Origin: Albifimbria verrucaria
Lineage: Eukaryota > Ascomycota > Sordariomycetes > Hypocreales > Stachybotryaceae
Direction: 5' to 3'
Length of the DNA: 64,000 nucleotides
NCBI GenBank assembly: GCA_020081605.1
Contig: JAHREC010000023.1
Coordinates: 186,001 to 250,000 of the forward strand
How positions within the stretch are numbered: the stretch's first letter is position 1; the number at the start of each line of letters is the position of its first letter. Made by a program: the position numbers and the translations under genes. This document shows, one piece after another, positions 22,168 to 33,723 of the stretch. Below the pieces are notes generated by a model. The model ran no database searches and had not been told where the DNA came from. It worked only from the letters and a program-made list of their open reading frames with translations.

Positions 22168-23331
22168 CTAATTAGGCGTACGCTCTCGGTTGGATAAGGG
22201 AACTATCTCAAGCTCTAGGAAAGCAAATTCCATACGCATTTCCAGTGCTTCAATAGCAATTCTCCACTTCTCGTTGCATAGGCCGCATAGCTGGACGCCA
22301 CCGAACTGGCCCGAGGATTCAGCGCCATGGCTCTCCCAATACCGGTAACAGTCGCAGTTCTCGCCGCTCTCTAGCATTTCGGCCAGTGCGTCAGTTTGAA
22401 GGGCATGGCCTTCCTCCGGAATGAATTCGTAACCTTCCTGTTCCTCGGAGAGTACCTCATGAATTGCATCAATCCTATGCCAGAGGTTGTAGTTCTGACG
22501 GTTTTCAGTCATAGTGCTTTCAGCCTCGGGCTGTCCGATCATCAGGCCATCCTCATTGAAGCAATATTGCCGCATTAACGTTTGTATCGGACCCGCGAAT
22601 TGTCGGATCAAATTGAGGGAAATCAAATAAGGCTTAGACCTAGCCAAGCCTGTATCCAAAGCCCAGAGGAGCTTGTCCAAGCTATCTTTGACGTAGGCAA
22701 AGTTGAAAGCCACCGCATCGTAGAGCATATTTCCAATCTCAGATAGTATCCTGATCTCATGCTCTTCGAACCAATAATCGTTAATGTTGTTGCATGTTAT
22801 CGCTGCAGCGATTGTCGTAGGTAGCAGAGAGTATTTATCGCGTATGCGATACCAGTTCTCTGGAGAGCATGCAATAGCATTGATGCAGCGACCAATTAGC
22901 TTTGCATTCCCTCGAGGCATTGATTTTCCCGCCGCTATTGAGAGAAAGTGGCGATACCCACGTCCTATTTCTTCATAGCAAGGAGTGCCTTTGAAGAGAA
23001 TATCCATCAATACGCCAACGTCGTACCCAAGCACGCGATCGTCAGTAGCTATATCGACTAGGTCTCCACGAAATTGAGCAATGGTTGCGATGATGATAAT
23101 GCGCACGAAAGCGATGTATCTGTTCTCGTTTGTGCAGTATGGGATGACGTATCGTGTATACTTCCATGCATAGGTATATATATCCTTGATGAAATCTACG
23201 GATAAGTTAAGGGATTTGAGATGATCGAGGTCATTCGCTATTTCCGATGGATAGGTCCATTGATGTCTGCTTTCAATTGATATGCTGAGGCTATCGAATA
23301 TCGCAGTCGGGTCCGGATTATGCTTCGCCAT
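22168..23331 (-). CDS. Alpha-ionylideneethane synthase-like protein (BcABA3 family)
   Basis: A single exon encodes 387 residues. The sequence matches my recollection of the Botrytis cinerea ABA3 family: WTYPSEIANDL near residue 25, a central block NENRYIAFVRIIIIATIAQF (68-87) followed by FRGDLVD, and ENWYRIRD near 158. It ends with a zinc-ribbon-like C-x-C...C-x2-C (C326, C328, C349, C352) around the FGGVQLC segment. BcABA3 converts farnesyl diphosphate to alpha-ionylideneethane, the first step of fungal abscisic acid synthesis, without the DDxxD/NSE motifs of ordinary terpene cyclases; none is seen here. Product specificity cannot be inferred. The only cluster partner visible is the P450 relic next door, so this may be an orphaned synthase. 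The start ATG at 23331 gives a normal length. Confidence 0.85.
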   Translation of the reverse strand: MAKHNPDPTAIFDSLSISIESRHQWTYPSEIANDLDHLKSLNLSVDFIKDIYTYAWKYTRYVIPYCTNENRYIAFVRIIIIATIAQFRGDLVDIATDDRVLGYDVGVLMDILFKGTPCYEEIGRGYRHFLSIAAGKSMPRGNAKLIGRCINAIACSPENWYRIRDKYSLLPTTIAAAITCNNINDYWFEEHEIRILSEIGNMLYDAVAFNFAYVKDSLDKLLWALDTGLARSKPYLISLNLIRQFAGPIQTLMRQYCFNEDGLMIGQPEAESTMTENRQNYNLWHRIDAIHEVLSEEQEGYEFIPEEGHALQTDALAEMLESGENCDCYRYWESHGAESSGQFGGVQLCGLCNEKWRIAIEALEMRMEFAFLELEIVPLSNRERTPN

Positions 23332-23841
23332 TTTTATTAGACAATTACTGATGGCCTTTGATGCTATCGTATGTATCGTACGATAAGGTATTTCGTAGTT
23401 GCATTACATCCCCGTCTCAAACGGATATTACGTTCCATGATGCCCATTATATAAAGTAAGATGGTGTATGCATTCCATTCTACAGAATCCTTGCCAGTAT
23501 CCGACACTAACTAGTTACGCTAGTTTAGCTGGATCCAGAATCGGGTCAATGCCCCGGCCAAGTAATGGAACAGAGTGGGTACAATGGAGACTCAATATTT
23601 TACGAATCTCAGAAGAGAGGAGTAGTGGGGTCTGCTCATCCCCGGCTACTCCGTACGAAGCGCCCACCACAGATGCTTCGCATGACACTGTATAAATGGC
23701 CTCAGGTATTAGATGCTATGGCAGACTGTAAAATACCGCTTGGTCCCTAATTTCTGTACATATTGCCCATTTCTCTATGATATGTTTATTAGCTTGAATT
23801 GCATGGGTATCTAGTTTAATGATTGCATACCCAGATCAAAC

Positions 23842-25030
23842 TCATGTCGAGCAGCTCCATTCACAATCTATGTTCCGAGCCTGCACCGCCCACGATTTTA
23901 GCGCAGTCTCGCCAGGAACTAAAAGAAAAAACTTACCAAGAGCTTTTCGATGTCTTCTGGGGCGTCAGACGGCGGATCATGCGAGGTTCCAGCGCCCCAC
24001 CGACTTACGTCGCAGTTGCCGTCGTCACTGCTCCATCCGACTCCTCCGGCGTCGAACATTACACCATATTTCTTGAACATCACATTATAATCTTGTTCTT
24101 TCTGAGGCCAGTCACGTTTCTTAATCCGATGATCTAAGAATTGGATGTCAATATCATATGGGAGCTTATCCTTAGGAATGTTGATGGTAGTTCCCCACTA
24201 GAGTTTGGACATCATTATTAGCGACAGATTCATCCAGGCTACATAGTCTGGGAACTTCCTCAGACGCGTCAGGACATACTGGATGCAAAGTAAGCTCGGT
24301 AGGGGTTGTTCTGGCAACCACTTGATCTTCGTCGTCTAAAACATTAATCAGTGGTGCAAACCCCTCTTTCCAGCCACCGAACTCTAGGATTTTGATTTTA
24401 CATGTTCCCATAGCGAATGCCGCCGGCGTAGAGGTGGTAGTACCCGCGCAACTGCTATCTTGAAACGATGTACAAACAATAACTTCCCCATTATCCATGG
24501 TCGTCGTCGCTGGTTTGAATGAGGCTAAGGAAAGTCACTCATGCGCTACCGTATATTGAAGGCTTCATGCTACTCACTACTTGGTGCGGTAGACGTGGCA
24601 GACGTGATAGACTCGCTCAATATTGACTTTTGCGTAACCCATTTAGGAAGAGACCATGTCCATGGTTGTACGAAGGTGGAAATCGTGGTATGTATGGGGA
24701 GAAAAGAAGTACTTGAGAGAGCGTGGGTTGTTTTAGCCAGAGACGCATTATGGTCAGTGGCTCCTGTAGACAGGCAGGTGCTTGGTAGTGATGCTGTGTT
24801 ATCTGTCGCTGTCGCTGTCGCTGTCCCTCCAGTATGGCCTGAGTTAGTCGAGGAGAGTGAAGACCCTGTTAGAATGTCAGGGGTCAGGCTACTGATATCG
24901 GAGGGTTGGGGAACAGCGGAGATATAATCGCTGCTAATGCACTGAGACGTAGGGACGATGAGGGTATAGGGGTCTGCTGCTACATGTGTACTTTCAATGC
25001 TGCTACTCGAAAGCGCGCTTGGAGGACCAG
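23842..25030 (-). CDS. Ser/Thr-rich protein with conserved Cys/Trp C-terminal region, probably secreted
   Basis: Minus-strand exons join in phase. An S/T-rich region (about 25030-24567) with many potential O-glycosylation sites leads via an intron (donor GTGAGT) to a segment containing GTCKIKILEFGGWKEGF. A frameshift occurs at the CCCC run 24193-24196, after which the frame reads TTINIPKDKLPYDIDIQFLD and FDAGGVGWSSDDGNCDVSRW. A further intron (donor GTAAGT, 56 bp) leads to a short Cys-containing end (NIDCEWSCST) at 23842. The conserved Cys and Trp residues and S/T linker suggest an extracellular protein. No signal peptide is visible because the 5' exon is unresolved. The family is not recognised. 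One base less in the run would restore the frame. Confidence 0.5.
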
Positions 25031-25040
25031 TGCTAATCAA

Positions 25041-26357
25041 TGGTATTTGTAGGGCTCAAAAGAGTAGTGATACAATGTTGAGAGGTGAATGGGAGTAAGG
25101 CCGAAACTGGGCTGCCAGAGGTCATCCTGGATGTATAGAGTATCTCTTCTTCTCTTTGTGTTTTTCCTTGTTGAGCAAGTTCCCACTGATGTGATGGATT
25201 CTAAGCCGATCAATTCAAGCGTGTAAAGATATTAGAGAGTTCCTGGCTGTATCTTGTGATAATCCATGTGGTAATGCGAATCTTTTTTCTGTTATTTTGA
25301 GTTCTTTATGTAGAGGAAAGAGACGCATCGCAATATTGAGGGCCATTTCACTGATCATGGGGGAAAATAGGTTCTGATTTAATATCAAGAACTCAGGGCA
25401 GGATGTCACTCAATACTCGATAACGGAAATATAAATCTATAGCTAATAACAACTTGAAGTCTAATTATAGCCGCCCTACACGGAATATAGTGAGAAGCTT
25501 GCTATCAGACACGATAACATAGAGTAAAAATATAGTCAGCGTTTCAGGCGGCATATGGCTGGCGTCGCACCAGTAATCTAGAAGTATTTATAAAAAAGAA
25601 CATGAATTAAGGTATATAGTACGTAGGGTAGCTGCTTTCTTCTGCTGTCTTTGTATCTATCGCTTTTGTTCATTCCAAAATGGCAAGAATCTGTAGCATT
25701 GCATTAAGACGAAAGATCCATCGAGCTTTGTTTTATCTGTCCAAGATCTGGCAACCGCTATGTTTTTCTAAGTTTAGGTATTCCACAACAAGGTTGTAAT
25801 CAACAGCATTTCACATCCTAGATATATAAGGGAAGTCCTGCCAAGCAAATATCCTAACTTTCATACGAACATAATCTGAGCATCCGCTGGGGAAGAAAGG
25901 CAAAACGAACAATTTAATCAGTGGGAGCAGCTTCAAGTGTACTCAATGGTTATATCTTCATTTTTCAGGTTAATAGTTTCAGTCTATAGCTGTATAATTT
26001 CTAAAATGGGGTATTGTCATGGGTTTGATATTTCATTCTTATCTTAGTTCTACAAGCATGTAGACAATTGCATCAGAGATTTTATGTCCGAGTATGCCAA
26101 TGACTACTGTATAAAACTGAGTCTAATTATACCAGTGTCGAAGTACCTTTTCAGGTATTTTCTCCGGTAAGTTCACCTCCGTTCTAAACAAAAAGAAATA
26201 CTAAAGTAAGTAAGTAGGGTTAGGATTAGATCCTTCTCATATGCACCTAGCCCGCAGCTCCTCTATTTGGCCCAACTCCTATAGGATAATTTTAATTATT
26301 ATCCAAAAATTATTTTATAACTATCAAGGTCTACTCTTCATCCTTCTTCGACATATG
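25041..26357. other. Intergenic AT-rich DNA
   Basis: No gene seen. A short TAGGGTTAGG match near 26216 is isolated and is not a telomere array. Confidence 0.4.
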
Positions 26358-27404
26358 TCAATGCTGGTAAAGGCTGTTATATGGAGGATATATATCCGTG
26401 TCTCCCAAACTGCATGATGACCAAGAATTAATGGTCATTTTCTTTGCGTTGAACTCAGAGTCGGGACTCATCAGCTCAGCGGAAACAAACTGCGGTAGAG
26501 ATGATAAAGCTTCATCCGTGACCAATTTCAACGAAGATTCCATTTCCTTGATCATGCGATGCATCTCTCGAACAGCAGCGGGTGTGCTGAGCAAGTGATT
26601 TGCCCTATATGCGATAATGCGTGCTTTATAGCTGTCCAACATGCGCTTCAGCTCTGTAGCCAGGTAATTTGTATGGAACGAGGAGTCCGCTTTGAGAGTC
26701 TCTTGCGTGAGCTTCCGTGCCTCGTCGTGAAGGTTGCGTTCTTCGTAGCCCTCGACCATGCGCCCTATCCATAGAGTAAGGGGACCTTGGTAGAGCAAGT
26801 AATGTTTTCTATACGCGATGAAAGTCTCCTGTGTGAGCTTCCATGCCTCGTCATGAAGGTTGCGTGCTTTATAATCATCAAGCATGCGCTCTATCCATGG
26901 AAGAATAGGACCTTCGTGGAGCGAGTAGTGTTCTCTATAGGAGATGAAAGTCTCTTGCAAGAGCTTCCCGTGCCTCGTCATGAAGGTTGCGTGCTTTGTA
27001 ACCATCAAGCATGCGCTCTATCCATGGAAGAATAGGACCTTCGTGGAGCGGGTAACGCTCTCTATAGGAGATGAAAGTCTCCTGTGTAAGATTCCATGCC
27101 CTTTCAGGTTTGAGTTTTGTCCACGCGTGGATCACATGTACGCAGAAAGTATCCTGCGCAACCAGCCAAATCTCGTTGTATTTGTGCCGTGCGTTGGATG
27201 CGTTGATCATCTTCTGAGCGGCGAGACGGTTTGCGCCGAGCTGAACACTTGCTTCGATAATATCCGAAGCGGTGAGGGAGATTCATCGAGCAGATTATCT
27301 GTTTTCGTAATGTGCTTTATCAATGGAACAAGCAGAAGTGCGCTGGGCGAGCGGTCGGCTCCATGTGCGCTCAAAGTCCCGTCGTCGTGTAAACTTGATG
27401 TCAT
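26358..27404 (-). CDS. Protein with 42-residue tandem repeats, frame-disrupted
   Basis: From the ATG at 27404 a short N-terminal region reads to about 27280, where the frame shifts at a CCC run (one extra C would restore it). It continues with EASVQLGANRLAAQK and VAQDTF. Three repeat units follow, each about 42 residues with the core LTQETFI.YR..Y.L..GP and WIERM(L/V)..Y.ARNLHDEA. The frame shifts again near 26967, where the repeat period is 127 instead of 126 bp, showing one extra base. The last part (residues LLSTPAAVREMHRM onward) is non-repetitive and ends at 26358. The repeats look helical, like TPR-type hairpins with a Trp-containing turn, as found after NB-ARC domains in fungal NLRs, but no NB-ARC is present. 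Function unknown. Confidence 0.6.
26719..27100 (-). repeat. Three 126-bp coding tandem repeats
   Basis: The motif GCCTCGTC...GAAGGTTGCG recurs at 26719, 26845 and 26972. Units two and three are about 90 percent identical in DNA; the first is more diverged. The last interval is 127 bp, which pinpoints the frame-breaking extra base. Recent unit duplication is likely. Confidence 0.85.
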
Positions 27405-27746
27405 AATGATCAGATTCGTGCGAGTTTACACAATGATATGGTTTGACACCTGGCGCGCTAAATCGAGAAGGAGAGGGGCTTGAACGTCTTATCTATGATC
27501 GTGAATCGGCCTACCCATGGGCCATGAAGGTAGCTTCCAGTGGGGCTAGCAATATCCAGCGTATCCTACGCTAAATTAGTGTTAAGGCCGGAGACCACCC
27601 ACAATCTTCTAACCTTTCTTTCTTTTCTTTCTTCCGCCTTTCTCCAAGATTTGCCGAACACCTCACCACTACGCTTATGCTTTAGCGAGCCTTAGCGCTC
27701 CTTTCCTCTAGTAAATTGAAACAACTGCTTCCATTATCCGCGTATC

Positions 27747-27962
27747 TTACTCGAATACAAAGAACCGGTTGGCCGTTCCATCACCGGTGGAGTTGCCAGG
27801 CATGTAGTTGAGCGGCATATCAATCTCGCCGCATCCTAAAGGACATGGCAAGCATGGAATTTTTGACGATAAAATTTGCGATGCTTGAACTGCAACTGTC
27901 AGACACAGAATCAAGGCGAGACCATATGAAACAATGCTGTTTCCAAACAAGTATTTCACCAT
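27747..27962 (-). CDS. Small secreted-type cysteine-containing protein
   Basis: A 71-residue frame starts with ATG at 27962. Residues 9-28 are hydrophobic (SIVSYGLALILCLTVAVQAS), an apparent signal peptide with cleavage after AQAS-like VQAS. The mature part is short and has a CLPCPLGC cluster and an N-x-T/S glycosylation site (GNST). Small secreted Cys proteins are common fungal effectors or wall proteins; this placement is inference. No introns are seen. It could also be a chance frame. Confidence 0.4.
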   Translation of the reverse strand: MVKYLFGNSIVSYGLALILCLTVAVQASQILSSKIPCLPCPLGCGEIDMPLNYMPGNSTGDGTANRFFVFE

Positions 27963-28772
27963 CGCCCGAATGGCTGTAATTATTCTATCAATGTGCTAGC
28001 AAAAGCACACTGGCTGCTTTGACGCACAAGCAAGACAATTTGAAGGCAGGTGCTGCTGGGCCGTTTACCAGCAGAATGCAGCAAATAGAATACCAAGACA
28101 AATTTATTGGGCAAGTGGCACTGGGAAGTCCTGACGCGTATTCTGGCAGGTGTTGAGTAAAGGCCCTGCTCCCGTGATGTAACGAAATTGCACTCGTGCT
28201 CCGCACAAGTTAAGAGGTTATTTTCCCGCCACCCGCCACCCGCCCCCGAAGGAATAATTTGTCGGTATTGCAGTTCTGTCTATCAATATATTGTCGTTTA
28301 CGATCCCCATTCTGCTACAGAAATGCCGAGATCAAGTGGAAGATAAAATATAAGAGAACCTACGAGATTTAAACAATACCAGCCCTTAACAAACATGCCC
28401 TATCACCAGTGGATCATGTCCGTTCGGATGCTGTAGTTTGAGGCAGAAAATGCCTCCCCTATCTATGCTGAGAAGAAGCAAGACGACATGGCGCAGCGGG
28501 GTATTGAAAACAGGCGAAGTGGGGTAACATTGTTAAAAACAAAGGGCGATTCGTCGGAGTTCCAACATGATTAGGCAGAATTTGGGGTTACAAACACAGG
28601 CCGACGTCACCCATGCAGGCATTTCCCCATTTTCTCCCACCAAACAGCTTGTTGAGACCGCCACTGGGCTAAGCACCTTGAAAATTCAGGAGTCTTTGCT
28701 CTAGTTCATCCTATTCCTGTTCGCTTCAGCTTGGGTGTGGAAACATACCACAGGGACTGTCCAGCAGTCCAG
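27963..28772. other. Intergenic left of the inverted-repeat element
   Basis: No coding frame was supported. A C-rich stretch (CCCGCCACCCGCC) occurs near 28230. Confidence 0.35.
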
Positions 28773-29036
28773 ATCTCCTTGAGCGCTTTAAGGAGCCGGA
28801 AATGTAGCGACGCCACAACATGTTAGTAATCGTATCAATACGAAAAGTAACACCTAGACGATCTTCAATAAGCTCAATAGACTGCTATTGCAATGTAGTA
28901 TTAGGTAGCGACGCTAAATGTCAATACATATATCATCAGCCAATTTACTAGGCCTTCAATGTTACCAGACTCCACCAGGTTATAATCACTTTCCTTGTCC
29001 GTAACATATTTGGCTCCTTAAAGCGCTCTAGGAGAT
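28773..29036. mobile_element. MITE-like element A with 25-bp terminal inverted repeats
   Basis: The ends 28773-28797 and 29012-29036 are inverted repeats matching at 24 of 25 positions (core GAGCGCTTTAAGGAGCC). The 264-bp element has no coding frame. Its right interior shares the motif CAGCCAATTTACTAG with element B at 30117-30351, and the terminal bases are related, so both belong to one family of non-autonomous DNA elements. No clear target-site duplication was seen. Confidence 0.75.
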
Positions 29037-29246
29037 GGGACGAATAGCATTCCGATTAACGGAATCGTATGGGTTTGCTTAGTCATTGTAGATCAACGTT
29101 CTCTTATTGACAAGTGATCCAGTACAGTGCAGTTGATGTCACCTACTCAGTCGGATCAGATCCATGCCGTGTACAAGCGCTGTTACTTCACCTAAAAACA
29201 GTTTCGCAACACAAAATTACAAGCTGTGATCCATCCTTATCCTTTC

Positions 29247-29811
<565 letters not shown>

Positions 29812-30116
29812 TGCTGTAAAGGTGCTCGGTTAGTTCGAGATACCCAAGTTTTCAATCTTTTGGGTTTAAGAGATAGGGTAGGAGTCATACAGGAGGCACG
29901 ATGCAAAGATAGAAGTTCCCGATATTTATTGTGAAGGAACTGGCGCGCCCTGGGTGGAATTTCACATACACTAACCATAATGAGATTTTTTAACCTCTAT
30001 GGCTTCATCATGAGACTAGCAATAATCACAGTTATTAACATCAAATTCGCCTGATAATATTTCGTCCACATGAACTCATGCGCCAAGCCTAGCAGGATAC
30101 ATGCCCATGCTCATTG

Positions 30117-30351
30117 ATCTCATAGAATGTGCGAAGGCTCCAACGCTGTACCAGTCCCCATAACGTCTTAGTCAACATCTTAGTGTGTACATAAAGTAAC
30201 TTAGTATTGCTCTATCTATGCTGGATATGCTATGTAGACATTCGTAAAATCACTAAATGCTGGGACTTCTATCACCAGCCAATTTACTAGCTTTCTTACG
30301 TCACTAGGTTCTCCCCGGTTGTAATTGGAGCCTTCGCACATTCAATGAGAT
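30117..30351. mobile_element. MITE-like element B with 27-bp terminal inverted repeats
   Basis: The ends 30117-30143 and 30325-30351 are inverted repeats matching at 26 of 27 positions (core GAATGTGCGAAGGCTCC). The element is 235 bp and non-coding. It shares CAGCCAATTTACTAG and a terminal ATCTC.T.GA pattern with element A, so the two are diverged relatives. Together they bracket the histone H3 variant gene. Confidence 0.75.
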
Positions 30352-30578
30352 ATGTATGAACCATAAGTGTAAATATTGGTAGCCTTGGGTTGGAGCCATG
30401 TGGCTAGGCCTGCAATGCAAAAACAAATCGCCGCTCGATCTTGTTAGACATATAACGGATTAATGTCTAATGTATTTCTATTCTAAATGATTTCGTATTG
30501 GTTTAGGGTAGGTGCAGCGAGATAGCCGTCACGTGATTTCGCACATGACAATGATAAATCTGCATGTCATAGAGCCCA

Positions 30579-31755
30579 CTACGTCAAGGTCTCTGCCGTT
30601 TCGGGACCATTAACACAATTTTTAGAGCCACATAGACAACGCTGTCCTGGGGACCGCCAGTATTCGTCCCCATACGACACCAAAATCCAGCTCCCTTTCT
30701 CGATGCGTCGGATCGCCTTGAGCATGACACGCCAACGCCCAGAAATCAGAATAGAGTCAAATACACAATTTGGCTCGCAAGAATGATTCACTTTACGAAC
30801 CCAGTTTCCCGATTTAAGTGGATGAATGAGACACCAAGAAACGTATTTCTTGTTTGCCGACAAATCATTCCGTGCCAGTTCCGCGGCCCACCCGTCAGAG
30901 AATTGATTGAGGGGCGCAATCTCGCCAACAAGCTCACCCAGCAGCTCTCCCTTCTCATAGGTTATAGTTGCTCGCACACCCTCCCCATTCCATCCCCAGT
31001 GTTACATATCTGGGGCTTGGCCGTGCTAACTTTTGTGCTGATACATGAACATCCCGGTCCTTTGCAGTATTCACAGGATCTCTGACCAGGAAATATGCCG
31101 GTCGGATCTTCACCCACGATGAACCCTGGGGCCCTTGCCAATTGGTATATTTGGCTTTAGTGAATTTGTTCGTCTTAACCTCAGTGAAAACTTCGTTGTC
31201 CGGGTCTCGGTTCCATATCTGGTTTACGTATGGTGACGGCGGCTTTATGTTGCATTTTCTTACCGCCCTGGATGCTTTAGACGGGTTCGAGGCATTGTTG
31301 TCTAGGACGTCTAGGTAGCGCCTCTTGATCCTCCCGGAGCGCTCGAAGTATCTCGGCTGGCCTAGAACACTTTGCCATTTCAACGGCCCTTTCTCGAACA
31401 TTCCACCGTAGAACCGTATTTTGGAAGGGGTGGATATTCTCATCTTGCGAACGAGCTCGAGCATGTCTGGATCATGTGGCTCTTGGGATGCACGTTGCCG
31501 AGATCGCCAATCATTGGCCTCGTATTTGCTAAATGTAGCTTTATTACCGCAAATCTAGTAATCGAGTTAATTATATTTGCATTGGCATGCGAGAGATGAA
31601 CGTTAGAGGCTGACCAATGGAAATTGCATACCTGTATGTCCCTCGACGTGCTTAGCCAGCTGGGTCTTCCATTGACCACAGATACCACAAAGCCCGCCAA
31701 CAAGATGGTAATTGTTATCGATATCTTGGTAATTTTGGTTTGCAACCACAGACAT
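30579..31755 (-). CDS. SET-domain protein with N-terminal C2H2-like finger
   Basis: Modelled as three exons: 31755-31615, 31554-31075 and 30980-30579 (about 340 residues). The first exon holds a C2H2-like finger (CGICGQWKTQLAKHVEGH). The first intron (60 bp, GTCAGC...CTAG) is phase 0. The middle exon is unassigned. The last exon is a SET domain: GVRATITYEKGELLGELVGE, then WVRKVNHSCEPNC (the pseudoknot NHSC.PNC that binds AdoMet), a YGDEYW block and a post-SET-like CLCGSKNC. SET proteins methylate lysines of histones or other proteins. The second intron (94 bp, purine-rich acceptor) is weak; the alternative is a frameshift near 30977. The gene follows the H3 variant on the same strand about 0.8 kb away, which makes a functional link possible but unproven. 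Confidence 0.7.
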
Positions 31756-33723
31756 CCTAAGGAAAAAGAAGGATAACAAGGGGGCAAGGAGATTGAATTA
31801 AGACCAGAATAATTTCAGGACATCTCTCAGACCTCCTGGAAATCCTGAACCAATATTGAAAGCACACTACAAAACATCTCTTCACAACCGCGATCGAGCT
31901 GGATAACATCTTAAATATGAAAGGAAGACGATAATTTCATCTTGCATCGGAGAACCCATTTCACGTTTTGAAAGTGATTTGACGTTGGGCTACTCGGCAA
32001 AGCTGTCTGATCATCCAGTAAGTGGAACACCAATACTGGAAAGGGGAAAAGGGTAGTTTAGCGTCAGTTGTGGGTGAAAGTGGGCAGCAAAGCCTTGTTC
32101 TGTCGGCGGATGATGTGAACAGCCTTGAGATCGTGGTGGTGGGGTGGAACGCCTGCAGGGCCGATGTGATGTAACCCAGGCGATGAATATGGACACGAGC
32201 GAAGTCGTTTTGATGCATACCCGACAGCTGAAAGCCTTATCGAGATTTGACGACTTGGATTTATCCTACTGTACTGTATCCAAACGAAATGCGTCTCTGC
32301 ACCTGTCACGAAGTCAAAGTCGACTGTACTTCAAGATGTGCTGATTCTTGATGTAAATTCGAGTCGCCACAGGAGCCTACATCAGCATCCCTTCGAGGGC
32401 AAGCGTTGGTCTCATGAAAAATGCATGCAGGCACCGGAATAGAAGCACGCATGCATGGCTTGCGTTTACCTATCCGTAACATCCGTGGACAATCAAGCAA
32501 CGTGATCGTTTGCGGCTAACCGGAAAAAATTCATCTCCGAGTTTTTTCTGCTCGTCTATCCTGCGACCTGGTCTGTTGGTTGTGAGCACTCGAATGGTCG
32601 TGTTGGTTGGCATGATATTCACTTTACTCGCAAAGACCCACCTTGTGCAGGCCCATTCAAAGGCCTAAATGACGCTATATCCGCGGATGCAGGATGTACG
32701 AGCTAACATCTTGGAAATATCTCCAAGAAGTGGCGAGGCACTATCACAAGCGCCGGAAGCCATCCGCTGAACAGGGCACAAACGTGCGACGGTGCCCATG
32801 GTGGGTCGGTTTCTATACATCGCCGCCCGTTGCATAGTGCATTAGTTCCGGTCTAGTCCAATACAGAACAGGAAAGTGTAGCGGCACTGTCATACATCAT
32901 CTCGAATAAGGCACAAGCATATGTGGGGATGATCCACCGCAAGGGCAGTAGTTCACTTTCCCCCTTCCCCATGTCAGTGCTTTGCATATTTCTCAAATCA
33001 TGTGATTTCCACAACATTGACAGGGGACGGAGACGGATATGAACAATGGGAAAGGAGAATGAGAGACAGAAGGGGCACAGGAGGTGGGGTGGGGAAAGAC
33101 ACGAAGCGGTAAGGGAGCAAGGTGGCATGCAGAATCGGCCCAACAGCATCGCCGTTGCACCCCTCTGTGTAAGAGCTAACTCATCTTACAGCCAATTACG
33201 TCAAAGGGTCCGATGGAAGGTTGATGATCTCGGCCTTCTCCTTCGTATCTAGGCCCGCTCACAGGATACATAGTCCATATCATATTCCGCAGCACGCTCC
33301 GCTTCAGGACGATACCCGGTCTGGAGCTGCTGTATCCTCGCGGAGCTCGAAAAAGGTAGGTCAGGTCCTGGAGATCGGCGCGCGGCTTACCCCGGCGCGG
33401 ACCGTTAGTGTTCATTTCACATCAGTCGGGGAAGACCTGCCTTGCAGTAAAAAGTACTAGTCGATGCATAAGGTTTAGTTCCATGTTGTAAGAGGAGAGC
33501 CTTGATTCGTCTGCGAGGTGGGCTAAGATGTTAGATTCGCTATCGTGAGTGGGAAGAGGTCAGGAAAAGTGGTGGGCAGGTGAAGGCAAAATTTCGGGGA
33601 GAGATGAGATATAACAGGTTTAATAACCAGACACTACCTGGTCCCTGGAGAAAACCATGGAAGGCAGGACCCGTGCACTGCTTTTACTGCCCTTTATCGA
33701 GCTTGCAAAGACTATCTGTCGCA
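31756..33723. other. Long intergenic region, likely promoter territory
   Basis: Many short frames overlap on both strands, none convincing. The region separates the minus-strand SET gene from the plus-strand gene at 33724, so divergent promoters are expected. Purine-rich (GGGAAAGGAGAATGAGAGAC) stretches occur near 33050. Confidence 0.35.

Noticed and set aside
26210..26232. TAGGGTTAGG resembling a fungal telomere repeat
   Set aside because: A single degenerate unit in ordinary AT-rich DNA, not an array.
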